The notes beneath the pieces were generated by a model. It did no database searches and was not told the origin of the DNA. It worked only from the letters and a program-made list of their open reading frames with translations. A stretch of DNA of 64,000 nt. Source: Adiantum capillus-veneris (lineage: Eukaryota > Streptophyta > Polypodiopsida > Polypodiales > Pteridaceae). Shown piece by piece: positions 11,868 to 23,308 of this stretch (the first letter of the stretch is position 1; the number at the start of each line of letters is the position of its first letter). The translations under genes and the position numbers were made by a program. Location of the stretch: positions 64,352,003-64,416,002 of the forward strand of contig CM043957.1 in the NCBI GenBank assembly GCA_014529385.2, in the 5' to 3' direction.

Positions 11868-12510
11868 TAGGTGCAATAGATGACATCTTATGGTCTTAGG
11901 GCCATAGGATACTCTATAGTATCGTTTATATTTTTTAATTGTTTGTGAACATAGATCATAGAGGGTTTTTCTCACTACCATAGAGGATATCCTATGGCTT
12001 TGGGGCCACATGGTCTCAATATTGAGCGTAGAGGATTTCTTACTAGCATAGAGGATACCTTGTGGCCCTAGATCCATAGGGTGCAAACACAAAGTTAGAG
12101 GATTTATTACTAGCACAGAGGGCACCCTATGGTCTAAGGCCATATGGTGACAACATATAGAATAAAGGGTTTCTAACTAGCATACGAGGCACACCTTGTG
12201 CGGGTGGGGACATAGTATGCCAACATAGAGCATAGAAGGGTTTCGTATTGGCATAAACAACATCTTGTGGCCCTAAGACAACCTACATCCTTAGGGACAT
12301 AGGGTGGCACATAAATAATGTCCCATATGGCTTTGAAGGACTGGACCTCTTTGTACATTGGGACCAGCTAACAATCCTAACCCTATGGCCTTGAGGTCAT
12401 AAAGAGACATATTAAAGTCATAGACATGTCTACAAAGAGCACCATATGGCGTTAAGGCCATAGGTGCAATAGATGGCATCTCATGGTCTTATAGCCATAG
12501 GATACTATAT
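11868..12510. repeat. Family A satellite array, short block
   Basis: About nine 68-bp-type units with ACTAGCATAGAGGATACC, CCATAGGGTGCAAACA and similar phrases. The block is bounded on both sides by the same sequence, GGTGCAATAGATGRCATCT, then GCCATAGGATACT (at about 11870 and 12466). Confidence 0.8.
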
Positions 12511-13057
12511 AGTATATTTTTGACTTTTTAAGTGTGAAATATTAGTTTGAATGTTGTTTAAATTATCGTGTATTTAAAACTTGATAGCATGCTACAAAAC
12601 CATGACCAAGTATTTTGTTATACATAGATTAAGGTCACCAAATTATGACAAGAGTGTTTAATAGTATTTTCCTTTACATATTATCTTTTTTAATTGCTGT
12701 AATCAATTTATATGCTGCTTTAAAATCATATCAATTGGTTTTTTTGACACCTCATTTTTTGAGAAGCTACTTCTAGAAGCATTTGTTGAATTTTGAAAAG
12801 CACTGATGTCATACAAATCCTTTTTCCAAAAACTATATTGGAGGTTTATTCTTAAATTTTATAGTAGAGAAATTAAAATAGACTCATACAATCATGATAA
12901 TTTATCTAAATTAAAGACAACTAGAGCTTAGAAATCATTAAATAACACATTCCTAGCATACACATTTAGAATTTGGGAAACGGGATTCTCCCAAATTATC
13001 TAAAATGGTGTTAAAGTAGAGGTCGTGCTATGTCTTGGTATAATGATTTTTTATAAG
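12511..13057. other. AT-rich non-coding stretch
   Basis: Diverged duplicate of part of 11560-11830 (GACACCTCATTTTTTGAGAAGC and the following AT-rich DNA). There is no coding signal. Confidence 0.45.
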
Positions 13058-13177
13058 CTACCAAGAATTCACAGTACTTACTGTGTGGTACCTTTCTGAA
13101 GAGGTTTGGTGAAAGAATTGCCTAAGATAACTTATGGTAGCTGTTGAAATAGTTGAAGCAAGGAGGTCTTTTAGAGT

Positions 13178-14276
13178 ATGCAGCAATGGGTTGCCTCGCT
13201 TGAGGAAGGTGAAGGAGCACTTGATTTTCTCAAGAAGGATCATTTTATTGCTTGCATGTGGTTGTCTCTTAAAGAGAAGATGAAGGGGAGAGTCCCTGCA
13301 ACATATGAGCTGGCAGTGTATGTAGTCTGCATAAAAGACAAGAAGTTATGCTTGCAAGAAAAAGAAAATGAGTCAAAGGAATCAAGATCAACTCAAATAA
13401 CCTTAGTGACTGCAATAACCGCTCAGAGGAACCAACCACAATAGGCATCAGAAGAGCAACACGACCTTCTAAGTGGCATCACTACTCAGGTTGAGATTCT
13501 ATCAGTGCATTTGATGCAGTAAGGCCATGTACACGATCATTATCAAGAGCAAGGAAGAGGAAAACAAAGGAAAAATCACTATTATCTCTGTAAATATTGT
13601 GGAGAAGATTTCCATGGTATGTATTATTGTGCACACCCAAGGAGGGATCGTTTCAATAGAGGAGAAAGACAAAACCAACTCTCACCACCAAGAGCAAGAC
13701 CACCACCACCACCTAGGAAACAACAACAAGCCCCACCCTTTAAAATATTACTACCACCTATGAAACATAGCCACTGCCATAGACCATCATTCCAACTTAC
13801 CCCCACCGCTAGTGGGAAACCAAGCAGTGAGTTTCATCAGTCCTAAATAAAAGGACAAAATGAAGGTGGAGAAACACATCAAAGGAGTAACAAAAGGGAA
13901 GAGCAAGATGAAAGGAGTCGATTCTATGGGATTTAAGCATGCTAGGCATGAGGAATCTTCCAAAAGGGAAGAAAAGATGGAACCCAAGGAGGACTCAATC
14001 AAGAAGAAGTCCAACACAAAACAAAAGGCCAGTATTTTAGATTTCACTATTGGTGAGTTTGCAAGACCCTATAATCTTGTTTCTATGCAAGGCTTGAAGA
14101 TCCAAGAGAGGGAGGTCTGCTCAATTATCTTAGGGAGATCATGGCTCATGGACATGAGAGAAAAAAAATTGGTCATAGGAATGCTAAAAATTCAAGGTAG
14201 AACAAACAAGGAGAACATGGATCATGGCCATGAAAGCAAAACACTTGGTCATAGGAATGCTCAAGATGCACGGTAG
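13178..14276 (+). pseudogene. Decayed Ty3/gypsy gag-protease fragment
   Basis: The frame GEGALDFLKKDHFIACMW matches, by eye, the gag of the tandem element further right (GDGAEFLKKERFIAGLF). After stops, CKYCGEDFHGMYYC (about 13590-13635) fits a CX2CX4HX4C zinc knuckle. A Pro-rich spacer and a Lys/Glu-rich frame from 13860 follow, then FTIGEFARPYNLVSMQG and IILGRSWLMDMREKKL, the counterpart of the protease-end phrase ILGRPWLMKMR. Reverse transcriptase and integrase are absent, and no LTRs are visible. It is an old fragment related to, but clearly diverged from, the Tat element. Confidence 0.75.
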
Positions 14277-14444
14277 AATAAACAAGGAGATTCCATACAA
14301 CATGAAGACTGTCGATAAGTGACAAGAGATGGACCTACAAACTACTTGTTAGCGGGTCGCCATGACGGGCGTCTGCAACGTAGCTCTTTTGTACTAACAT
14401 AATGTCAATATGCAAGGAAGCGACTCAGGATGGGGCACGGAGAA
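14277..14444. other. Short non-coding segment before the TTAA transposon
   Basis: Probably a continuation of the decayed gypsy fragment. It contains GGGTCGCCATGACGGGCGTC. No feature can be named. Confidence 0.4.
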
Positions 14445-14448
14445 TTAA

Positions 14449-15757
14449 CACTAGAATGGTAACCTAATAGGACATAAAAGTGTCCTTTCAGGGTTTTGGG
14501 AAAAATTTCCAAAACCATAGTAGATCCACTAATTTTGAAAAATCCTTTCATGAGCTTATAGTTCAATAACTACGACATATGGAAAAAATGAGAAACTTGT
14601 AATTTTTGTCATCCCTTGGTCACTACAAGCCTCCAAAGTTGATGGACCAGTGCATTTTTCCCTAAACAACCATTTCTTACGGTTGATTGCATATAAATAA
14701 GAGTGGAGATTTTTGTAGGACATGAGATAAAATGCCCCGTTCACTTCAATGGGTTGGTGACCAAAACATATGGTTTCTTTTACCTCACTAATTTTTTTTT
14801 GGGAAAAAAAAATAGGTACAAAAAAGTTGCATTTTTGCCATTCACGGACCTATCATCAAAGTTTCTATAGTCACGCTCAATACAGATACTATATACATGT
14901 TTTCTTAGTCCCCTTTGGGCCTCTGGATTCAAAAGGAGCCATGGAGCATGTCAAAAGGATAATGGATCTCTTACAATTGGAACCTTGGGGGCAATAATAA
15001 AGTGCTAGATACAGCAAACATGAAAAAATTGGGTTTAGCATTATGACCTCTAGAAACCCATAGAAACTACTCAATAGCTAGCCAAGTTTGTAGTCTATGA
15101 TTAGATATGGTTACTACCTACAAAATACACAGAAAGTTATACTTGCTACTCTAAAATGTATTGTATTCTTCAACAATCAAAAAACTCAACCATCATCATA
15201 TACTATGCTATATAGCATATTAGGTCCCCCAAAACTCAAGGAAGATTAGCTTTATGTTATACATTAAACTTACACAATAAAAATTGAATTTGGATATCAA
15301 GATAGCCACCAAAAAAATCATAAAAGTGCTAATTTTGGCCAAAAAACAGGATTATGCAATTCTTGTAAATAGGTCATAACTTTCAATTTTAACACTTAGT
15401 TCTCCCTACAAGCATCAAAACATGTTGATAACTATGAAGGCCTAACCTCTAGCCATCTAAACCTCACAAACATGAAGTTTAGAGTGGTATAGTTGCCAAA
15501 AATTGAAAAAAAGCCAAAAATAGGACCCGTTTTTTCACACAGCTTAGGTTCAAAAATGTTGTGCAAGAGTAAGGTTAATGGTGAGATCGATACTCAAAAA
15601 AAAATGCTAAGTTTTTTTCAGCTCATAAGGCAAATTTGCGGATATATAGAACCTAAAAATTCATTTTCATACTCTTCAAATAATTCAAGAAAAATGGTCA
15701 CTTAACAGGACACAAAAGTGTCCAAGGACATAAAAGTGTCCTGTTACCATTCTAGTG
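14449..15757 (+). mobile_element. Non-autonomous TIR transposon at TTAA, copy 1 (1309 bp)
   Basis: It starts CACTAGAATGGTAAC and ends GTTACCATTCTAGTG, a perfect 15-bp terminal inverted repeat, with TTAA on both sides (14445-14448 and 15758-15761). Inside the ends are subterminal units GGACATAAAAGTGTCC, one at the left and two at the right. There is no transposase frame. A second copy lies inverted at 54838-56166. TTAA duplication points to piggyBac- or Kolobok-type transposition. Because TTAA is palindromic, a TA duplication with one more base of TIR cannot be excluded. The CACTA start would suggest En/Spm, but that family makes 3-bp duplications, which do not fit here. Confidence 0.85.
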
Positions 15758-15761
15758 TTAA

Positions 15762-16889
15762 TGAGAGTGTCAATCTCACCAAAGTGAACTCAGGGGGCTA
15801 CTCGTTCTAGGACAAAACCAAATCAACCACCTCCTAGTCAGACAATCAGTATGCATCCAATCTCACCACCCTAGGTCATCAAGCCTTTTCGGCATCCAAA
15901 CAAATCCATAATGCAACGAAACTTAAAGAGAGGTATCACAACACTTAAAGGCTCAATCCTACCAAGTTCTTTCACCATCTAGGAAGGTACATAAATCAGG
16001 ATCCATCACAAAAAATGTGCAAAAAATTGAAATAGAAGTACTGGGAAAGGTCCTCCTTAAGCATAGAAACACTTATCCATGGTCAAAACGTCAAAAAAGA
16101 ACCATTTTAACCTCCAGAACAATGCATTTAGCTCACAAACAATGCGTCACGAACCACATCAAAATTGAAATGATCACACTTAGATTGTAGAGCAAGAGAC
16201 AAGGAACACAATGTGCTTTTCGAAAACGAATTCTGATTACCGGTTCAACAAAAAAGAAGATTACAATTTGTAGCAGTAAGAGGCCTCCACAGTGCACGGT
16301 TTTGATTCGTCAATCTAATGATTATTTTCTCCTCAAAACTAAGGGTTTTGACTTTAAAAGTTAACGGGGCTTTTCCACGGCCATCCGGCCTATTACAAGG
16401 GTGTAGACTTAGAGAAGTAGAGAGAGTGTTGTCTAATTACATCATGGTTACAACTCATCCTAAGCTGAATTACATGGCTTTCTTCAAAAAACTAGAGTGT
16501 TTACAGGGTTTGGTGTGCATACACATGTATATGTTTGTATCCACCAAACATCCCCCCTTCCTATTCACTGCATATCCTCCTGCAAGTTGTCTATAAGCGA
16601 GTCTACTCTTTCGAGCGTTGTAGAGTGATATTTCTGAATTGTTGAGATCTCGCTTCAAACTCGAATTTGGTGGCCAGTTCTCTGAAGGGATTATTACTAA
16701 GGGTACTTTGATAAGCGATGCGGTGGGCTGGCAGATCTTTTGTCATTGGATTGAATATGGAAGAGTCCACTTTGAAGAAGCTTGTAATGAAAGCCTCTTG
16801 GAAGTTCTGCATGTAATAAGAGGGTAGAAACATGACTCTTACATACAATCCCATGATGACATTCCTACTTGGGATTTCTGTCTCCATAT
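15762..16889. other. Unassigned non-coding stretch
   Basis: Unique-looking DNA with short open frames but no recognisable protein. The start (CTCACCAAAGTGAACTCAGG...) should be the sequence once joined to 14444 before the transposon arrived. Family B begins near 16890. Confidence 0.45.
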
Positions 16890-19832
16890 TCTATCAATGT
16901 GTGTATGGAGTGTAACTACTATGTTTAGTACCATGGATGGTCTGGGCAGAGGACCATCACGTGTCCAACCTACTAGACATTGTATTATGCAAGTTTTAGC
17001 CCTATGTGGTTTGAAGGTCAACCACGTGTCCAAGCTCCCTCTATTGACTAGTCCTATCTCTACTCTGATAGCGTGGATGGTTTTGGATAGAGATCCAATA
17101 CTTGTCCGACCTACTATCCATTGTGTTATGGAGGTTTTGGCCCAAGGTGGTTTGAAGGTTCACCACCTATGAAAGCTATCTCTATTGTTTGAAGGTTGAT
17201 GTGTGAATGGAGTGTAGCTACTATGTTTACTACCATGGATGGTTTAGGTTAGAGATCCACCACTTGTCCAACCTACTATCCATTGTGTTATGGACGTTTA
17301 AGTTGAAGGTGGTTTGAAGGTCCACCACCTGTCCAAGCTATCTCTATTGAATAGTCCTATCTCTAGTCTGATCATGTGGATGGTTTGGGGTAGAGGTCCA
17401 ACACTTTTCCAACCTACTATCCATTGTGTTATTGAGGTTTTAGCCCAATGTGGTTTGAAGGTCCACCACCTATCCAAGCTAGATCTATTGAAAAAAGCTA
17501 TTTCTATTGTTTGAAGTTTATTGTGTGAATGGAGTAGAGCCACTATGTTCACTACTATTGATGGTTTGGGACATAGGTCCACCACTTGTCCAACCTACTA
17601 ACCATTCCGTTATGGAGGTTTTGGCCCAAGGTTGTTTGAAGATCCACCACCTATTCAAGCTAGCTCTATTGAAATAATATATCACTATTGTTTGAAGGTT
17701 AAATTGTGAATGGAGTCTAGCTACTATGTTTACTACCATGGAGGATTTGGGACAAAGGTTCATCAATTGTCCAACCTACTAACCATTTTGTTATGGATGT
17801 TTTATCTCAAGGTGGTTTAAGGGTCCATCACCAATCCAAGATAGCTCTAATGAATAGTCCTATCTCTATTCTGATAGCTAGCGTGGATGGTTTTGGATAG
17901 AGATCAAACATTTGTCCAACCTACTATCCATTGTGTTATTGAGGTTTTAGCCCAAGGTGTTTTGAAGTTACACCACCTCTCCAAGATCTCTCTATTGAAA
18001 TAATCTATCACTATTGTTCGAAGGTTAATGTGTGAATATAGTGTAACTACTATGTTCACTACCATGGATGGTTTTGTCAGAGGACCATCACTTGTCCAAC
18101 CTACTAGCCATTATGTTATGCATGTTTAATCCCTATGTGGTTTGAAGGTCAATCACCTGTCTAAGCTCCCTCTATTGAATAGTCATATCTCTACTATGAT
18201 ATCATGGATTGTTTTGGCTAGAGGTCCAACACTTGTCCAACCTACTATCCATTGTGTTATGGAGGATTTAGCCCAAGGCAGTTTGAAGGTCCATCACCTA
18301 TCAAAGCTAGATATATTGAAAGAAGATATCTCTATTGTTTGAAGGTCAATGTGTGAATGGATTTTAGCTACTATGTTTACTACCGTGGAGGGTTTTGGGT
18401 AGAGCTCCACCACTTGTTGAACCTACTAGCCATTGTGTTATGGAGGTTTAAGTCCAAGGTGGTTTGAAGGTCCACTACCTATCGAAGCTAGCTCTACTGA
18501 AAAAGGCTATCTCTATTGTTTGAAGTTCAATTTGTGAATGGAGTTTAGCTACTATATTTACTACCATGGATGGTTTGGGGAAGAGTTCCACCACTTGTCC
18601 AAGCTACTTTCCATTGTGTTCTTGAGGTTTTAGACCAGGTTAGTTAAAAGGTCCACCACCTATCCAAACTAGATCTAAGCTATCTCTATTGTTTTAAAGT
18701 CAGTGTGTGAATGGAATGTAGCTACTTTGTTTACTATGATGGACAGTTTGGGATAAAGATCCACCACTTGTCCAACCTACTATCCATTGTGTTATGGAGG
18801 TTTTAGCCCAAGATTGTTTGAAGGTCCACCACTTGTCAAAGCTAGCTCCATTGAAAGAAGCTATCTCTATTGTTTGAAGGTCATTGTGTGAATAGAGTGT
18901 AGCTACTTTTTTTACTACCATGGATGGTTTGGGGTAGAGGTCCACCACTTGTCCAACCTACTATCTATTGTGTTATTGAGGTTTTAGCACAAGGTTGTTT
19001 GTAGGTCTACCACCTATCGAAGCTAGCTCTATTAAATAGTCCTATCGCTAGTTTGAACACTTGGATGGTGAGGGGTACTTGTCCAACCTACTAAACATTG
19101 TGTTATGGAGGTTTTATCCATGGTGGTTTGAAGGTCCATCACCTGTCCAAGCTAGCTTTATTGTATAGTCCTACCTCTAGTATGATGACGTCGATTGGTT
19201 GGGGTAGAGGTCCAAAACTTTTCCAGCCTACTATCCATTGTGTTATTGAGTTTTTAGCCCAACGTGGTTTGAAGGTCCACCACATGTCCAAGCTAGATCC
19301 ATTTAAATAATATATCTCTATTGTTTGAAGGTCAATGTGTCAATGGAGTAGAGCTACTATGTTTACTGCCATTGATGGTTTGGGACAGAAGTCCACCACT
19401 TGTCCAAGCTATTAACCATTGCATTATGAAGGTTTTAGGCCAAGGTTGTTTGAAGATCCACCACCTATCCAAGCTAGATCTATTGTAATAATGTATCACT
19501 ACTGTTTGAAGGCTAAAGTGTGAACGGAGTCTAACTACATTGTTTACTACCATGGAGGGTTTGGGACAGAAGTCCATTACTTATCCAACCTACTAGCCAT
19601 TATGTTATGGAGGTTTTAGCCCAAGGTTGTTTGAAAGTCCACCATTTGTCCAAGCAAGCTCTATTGAATAGTCCTATTCCTACTTTTATAGCGTGGATGG
19701 TTTGGCATAGAGGTCTAACGCTTGTCCAACCTACTTTCCATCATTTTTTCAGGTTTTAGCCCAAGGTGGTTTGAAGGTCCACCACCTATCCAAGATAGCT
19801 CTATTGAAAGAAGCTATATCTATTGTTTGGAG
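16890..19832 (+). repeat. Family B satellite array, left block
   Basis: Head-to-tail units with ATGGATGGTTTGGGGTAGAGG, TCCACCACTTGTCCAACCTA, CTATCCATTGTGTTATGGAG, GTTTTAGCCCAAGGTGGTTT and GAAGGTCCACCACCTGTCCA. Two unit lengths occur. About 181 bp is seen where the spacer is ATTGTTTGAAGGTCAATGTG plus AATGGAGTGTAGCTACTATG (for example 18740 to 18921). About 140 bp is seen where it is GAATAGTCCTATCTCTACTC plus TGATAGCGTGG (for example 16934 to 17074). Open frames occur on both strands but are by-products of the repeat. Confidence 0.9.
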
Positions 19833-20382
19833 AGCTACGTGCCCGAAGAGATCTACGTGCCAGCACCTACATTGCATGTGTACGATCTGGCTTTGCTAGC
19901 TCGACCCACGAGCTATATCTGGTGATTCTATGAGCATACGTTGTCTATTTTTGCATTTTAGCATATCCACGCATTCACATTGAGTAGAGCTACACATTAG
20001 GCACTTTAGTTTTTGGAAACAATGACCTGAAAAATTCAACCACACATCCAATGTGATTTTGCACCTCGTGTTTAGGGTTGGGGTTTTGGTTCATGGACCT
20101 TTTAGGGAGAGCGACCTATTGGTGTTAATAGGGTTTCCTTCAAGTTCTGTAGCGTTTCGAGAACGTTTGATGGGTATTTGGCTATTGAAAGTGTTGTAGG
20201 AAATCTCCTCTTATGTACTCCTGAAGGCTATAGCCTAGACATTGGGTAGAGACCTCTATAGGAAGTAGTCGAGAGGCAGTCAAGTGTAGGCTAACACCCT
20301 ATCCTTGCTTCCACGCGCTTGCGGGTCGAGATTCATCCTTAGCTGACAAATCTTGTTAGGTGAGTTCTCGTTGTGCTGATGT
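19833..20382. other. Unassigned segment between family B and the retrotransposon
   Basis: 550 bp unlike its surroundings and slightly richer in GC, with TACGTGCC repeated at 19846 and 19864. It abruptly replaces the B repeat in the middle of a unit. It could be a remnant of another element. No coding frame is recognisable. The last five bases (GATGT) abut the first LTR. Confidence 0.5.
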
Positions 20383-22125
20383 TGATAGCCATTTTTTGGC
20401 TCTCCATAATTGCCATAGTAAGTTACTCCACCCTACCAAATTCACCCAAACGCTATGGCTATCCCTACCATTTCACTGTACATAGGCGTGTGTGAGTTAG
20501 GGGACTTTTCCCATATCTTCTTAAAAACCCTCAGCTAGCTAGTCACTGGGCTAGTTGAGCCAAAAAAATAAAAAAAATAAAAAATAAAAGTATATTATGG
20601 CCTCTTTGTGTGTAAATATTTCATTGTATATATGGCCTAAATATAGAGATTTTTTATAATTTTTTTGGTATTTTATTTAAATATTTCTACTTAGGTGTGT
20701 GTTTTATTAAACCTATGTACACCTTCTTTCATCCTCTTACACCATAATTATATTTTTTGCCAATATGTACATACTCTAACCTCATATTTTTCCTTTATAC
20801 AAATCACTCCCACATTTTCACCTTCACCCTCGTGAAAACAAAAAATTGATTTCTACTCATTGGTTATGTTTATTATATTATTTACTTGCATACCTTTCCC
20901 TCTTTCACCCATAATAATTCAAAGAGGGACCATATCATATGATTCCAATATCTTTCCATATCCATAACTCCTCCATATTTGTATTATTGTTTTTACTCAT
21001 TATTCTAACACCATGTGCTCATTGAGCTAAAGTCCATGAATAGTCCATACACTACTCCCACCATGTATATATTTCTTTATTCACCAATAATCCTCCTCCA
21101 TGCATGGGTCAAGGGCAACTTGGATGCTTTGTATTATAATATGACAAAGGAGGGGCTCACTCTTGGATGCATTGTACAAATTCAACAAAGGAGGGGGCCA
21201 CTAAAAGACTTTTGCAGGCATAAAAACAGGCTTTTTGGTGAGAATTTTGGCACCTATCTCCACTCCGAATTTGGAGTGGTGGTCAAAAGAGAAAATGTAT
21301 CCCACGCTCTGAATAATCACCTCAAAGTTTTTCATGATTTTTGGAGCTACCAGCAGTGAGCTATGATTTTTTGAGTGGACCCCAGTCTGCCCACTTTTCT
21401 CACAAGTAGCCCTTAGTCTTCTCTCACCCTTCCACGCACCTACTCACTCTTACACATCCCTCCCTCTGCTTCCCTCACTCAAACCTGCAATTTCCATGGC
21501 TTCTCCCACCCTCTTCACCATTACCCTTCTCTCTCATCCCTATAGTTCTTTTATGAACCTCTACATACATACACCCTCTCCATGTCTCTCTCTATTGCTT
21601 CTATGTTACAATTTCATTTACCTCTCCTAAAAATATCTAAAATTCAACATCTTAACCATGATAACTTCTGCAAATTGAGGATTTTTCATCAACAAATCCT
21701 CTTTTCATCGTGGTGGTCAACCGTGGCGGCGGCATAATGAAGCGAAGAAGAAGAAGAAGACCAGCGGTCATTTTTTCCACAATCTACACAAGGGTGAGTT
21801 CAAGCTTCTTCAAAGCTTCACCATCTCAATGATTCTCTTTTAATTCACCCCTCTTCCTTCATCAAATCAACTCATCCTACCCATTGTAAATGTATCACTA
21901 ACAATTTTAGTGATTATTACCACTAACAACTAGCTTCTCTTGTAAAAATGCACCCACACTATCAACATATGGAGTAGGCAACCGCACAAGTAAACCAAAT
22001 TCACTCACTCCCATGGAAGTTTCTCTCCTTTCACCACATCAATAATTCTCCTACTTGAGCCCACATCCATGTGACTCAAGAGAAAAGAGAGACCCCATTC
22101 TCATTTGAAATTCATAAAAATTCGT

Positions 22126-22178
22126 AATCCTTGATCTTTCCTAATAAAATTGATTAGGCTTAATCCTAATCAAGGATT
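22126..22178 (+). promoter_or_regulatory. Nested inverted repeats upstream of the LTR TATA box
   Basis: Inner arms TTGATTAGG (22150-22158) and CCTAATCAA (22165-22173) with a 6-base loop. Outer arms AATCCTTGAT (22126-22135) and ATCAAGGATT (22169-22178), overlapping the inner right arm. The two outcomes are mutually exclusive hairpins. The same structure is in LTR 2 (about 30653-30705) and LTR 3 (about 39177-39229). It could be a factor-binding dyad, but function is inferred from position only. Confidence 0.6.
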
Positions 22179-22186
22179 CTAAAACC

Positions 22187-22194
22187 TATAAATA
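22187..22194 (+). promoter_or_regulatory. TATA box of LTR 1
   Basis: TATAAATA in the context CCTATAAATAGAACC, 811 bp before the LTR end. This is the expected Pol II core promoter that would define the U3/R border about 30 bp downstream. Confidence 0.7.
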
Positions 22195-22695
22195 GAACCC
22201 ATTCCTCCTTGTAAAAGACATCACTATACCATTGCACACTAGATTGAGTGTACCACACGCCAGTTCTATCTTGGTTGTAAAGAGAGAGTAAGCTTTCTAT
22301 ACACCATCACCTTGGTGCATAGAAAAGCTTGAGCTAGTTTGAGTGAGTGCGAGTAGAAGATATTCTTCCTACCATTGTTGTATCTACCCCAACATCAATG
22401 AATTGGTAGTTTTGGGTGCAATTCATGTCCAAAGGCTCACGCTTCTCCTCCAATTTGGCTTGGCAAACTCATTCAGCTTCATAAGGTGACTTGTTTCATT
22501 GAAGGTTTTTGTTTTGTTGCTTGTGATTCATTGGCTATTGTTTGGCTACCATTGTAAGAGGGTGGATGGTGAGAGGGCTCCCATACCCCTAAGACAATGT
22601 GCTAGTGATGCTATAACCAAATCTTGTCACTTGATTCCGCAAGCTCTAAGTTCCTTTTTGTGCAAAATATAAAGTTGAAGCTAAGTTGTACACCA

Positions 22696-22738
<43 letters not shown>

Positions 22739-22997
22739 TTTTAGTGTGTGAGAGTGTTCCATTGGTGTTAGGGTTAGTGTAAATTCCTTGCTTGTTTGTG
22801 GGTTGCTCTAACGATTCTTCTCTTTTGCGTCCTAGTTCGCTCTTAAACTAGGTGGTGCCCCTTGTGTAGTTGGGATTTGGCTGTGGGTTTGTTGTTTTGG
22901 TTTGTGTTGTGTTGTGCCCTAGCCCCATTGAGCAGCACGGGAGCCTTGAAGGGTGTCTAGAGGTTGCTCTTCTTGTTGCCCGCCCCGGAACGCTTCA

Positions 22998-23018
22998 ATT
23001 TTAGTGCCCCCATGGAGG
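22998..23018 (+). other. Possible decayed primer-binding site
   Basis: The sequence following the LTR is ATTTTAGTGCCCCCATGG. It resembles, with mismatches, the TTTGGCGCCC-type sites complementary to tRNA 3' ends in plant gypsy elements. An intact TGG start is not present. Copy 2 has the same sequence at 31523. Confidence 0.35.
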
Positions 23019-23074
23019 ACAGGCTTGTGTATGTTTTGTGAAGGCTCAACCTTTAGCATAATCAAGTAGCTTGC

Positions 23075-23287
23075 ATGAATCAGGAGAATTTGTATGATCC
23101 CTTCATTCCCATTGCAAGACAAAAGGTACACATAATTGTTAGTACTAAGTTGCAATTTCAGCGAGTAATTCAAAGAATTTTTGGTCCTCTTAGGTTGGTA
23201 GAGATAAACGCATCAGTAAATCCTTTTATTTTGCCTCTCATTAGGTACGACCTTAGTTTGGACGTCTATATTTTTGTTTTGTTTTAA
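23075..23287 (+). CDS. Leader ORF a of retrotransposon copy 1 (70 aa)
   Basis: Opens with ATG and lies between the LTR and gag. The C-terminal half, FGPLRLVEINASVNPFILPL then IRYDLSLDVYIF, matches the next ORF (FGAQRVGEILASPNPVILPL then IDYHRSFDVNIF). The two ORFs are therefore diverged duplicates, in the same frame and separated by two stops. The element has many lesions elsewhere, yet both of these remain open. Ogre-type Tat elements carry an additional ORF upstream of gag, but I cannot say this is homologous. Hydrophobic, with no known domain recognised. Confidence 0.5.
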   Translation: MNQENLYDPFIPIARQKVHIIVSTKLQFQRVIQRIFGPLRLVEINASVNPFILPLIRYDLSLDVYIFVLF

Positions 23288-23308
23288 GAATTAGGTCATG
23301 CATAAACC

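Larger units (their letters stand above)
20383..22997 (+). repeat. LTR 1 (2615 bp)
   Basis: Starts TGATAGCCATTTTTTGGCTC and ends CGGAACGCTTCA, with TG...CA boundaries set by comparison with the other two LTRs. Contains a TATAAATA box at 22187, an inverted repeat just upstream of it, and a (CT)n run of 35 bp at 22701-22735. A 114-residue open frame at 21015-21359 is present in all three LTRs only because they are copies. Markers that differ from LTRs 2 and 3 are at the left end (A at 20391, T at 20662). Confidence 0.93.

Noticed and set aside
14449-15757. Assignment to the CACTA (En/Spm) superfamily from the CACTA...TAGTG ends
   Set aside because: CACTA elements make 3-bp duplications. The 3 bp on each side here are TAA and TTA, while TTAA matches on all four flanks of two copies.
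21015-21359. 114-residue open frame in each LTR (also at 29542 and 38066)
   Set aside because: Its identity in three places follows from LTR duplication. It lies upstream of the TATA box, so it would not be in the element's own transcript, and it resembles no protein.
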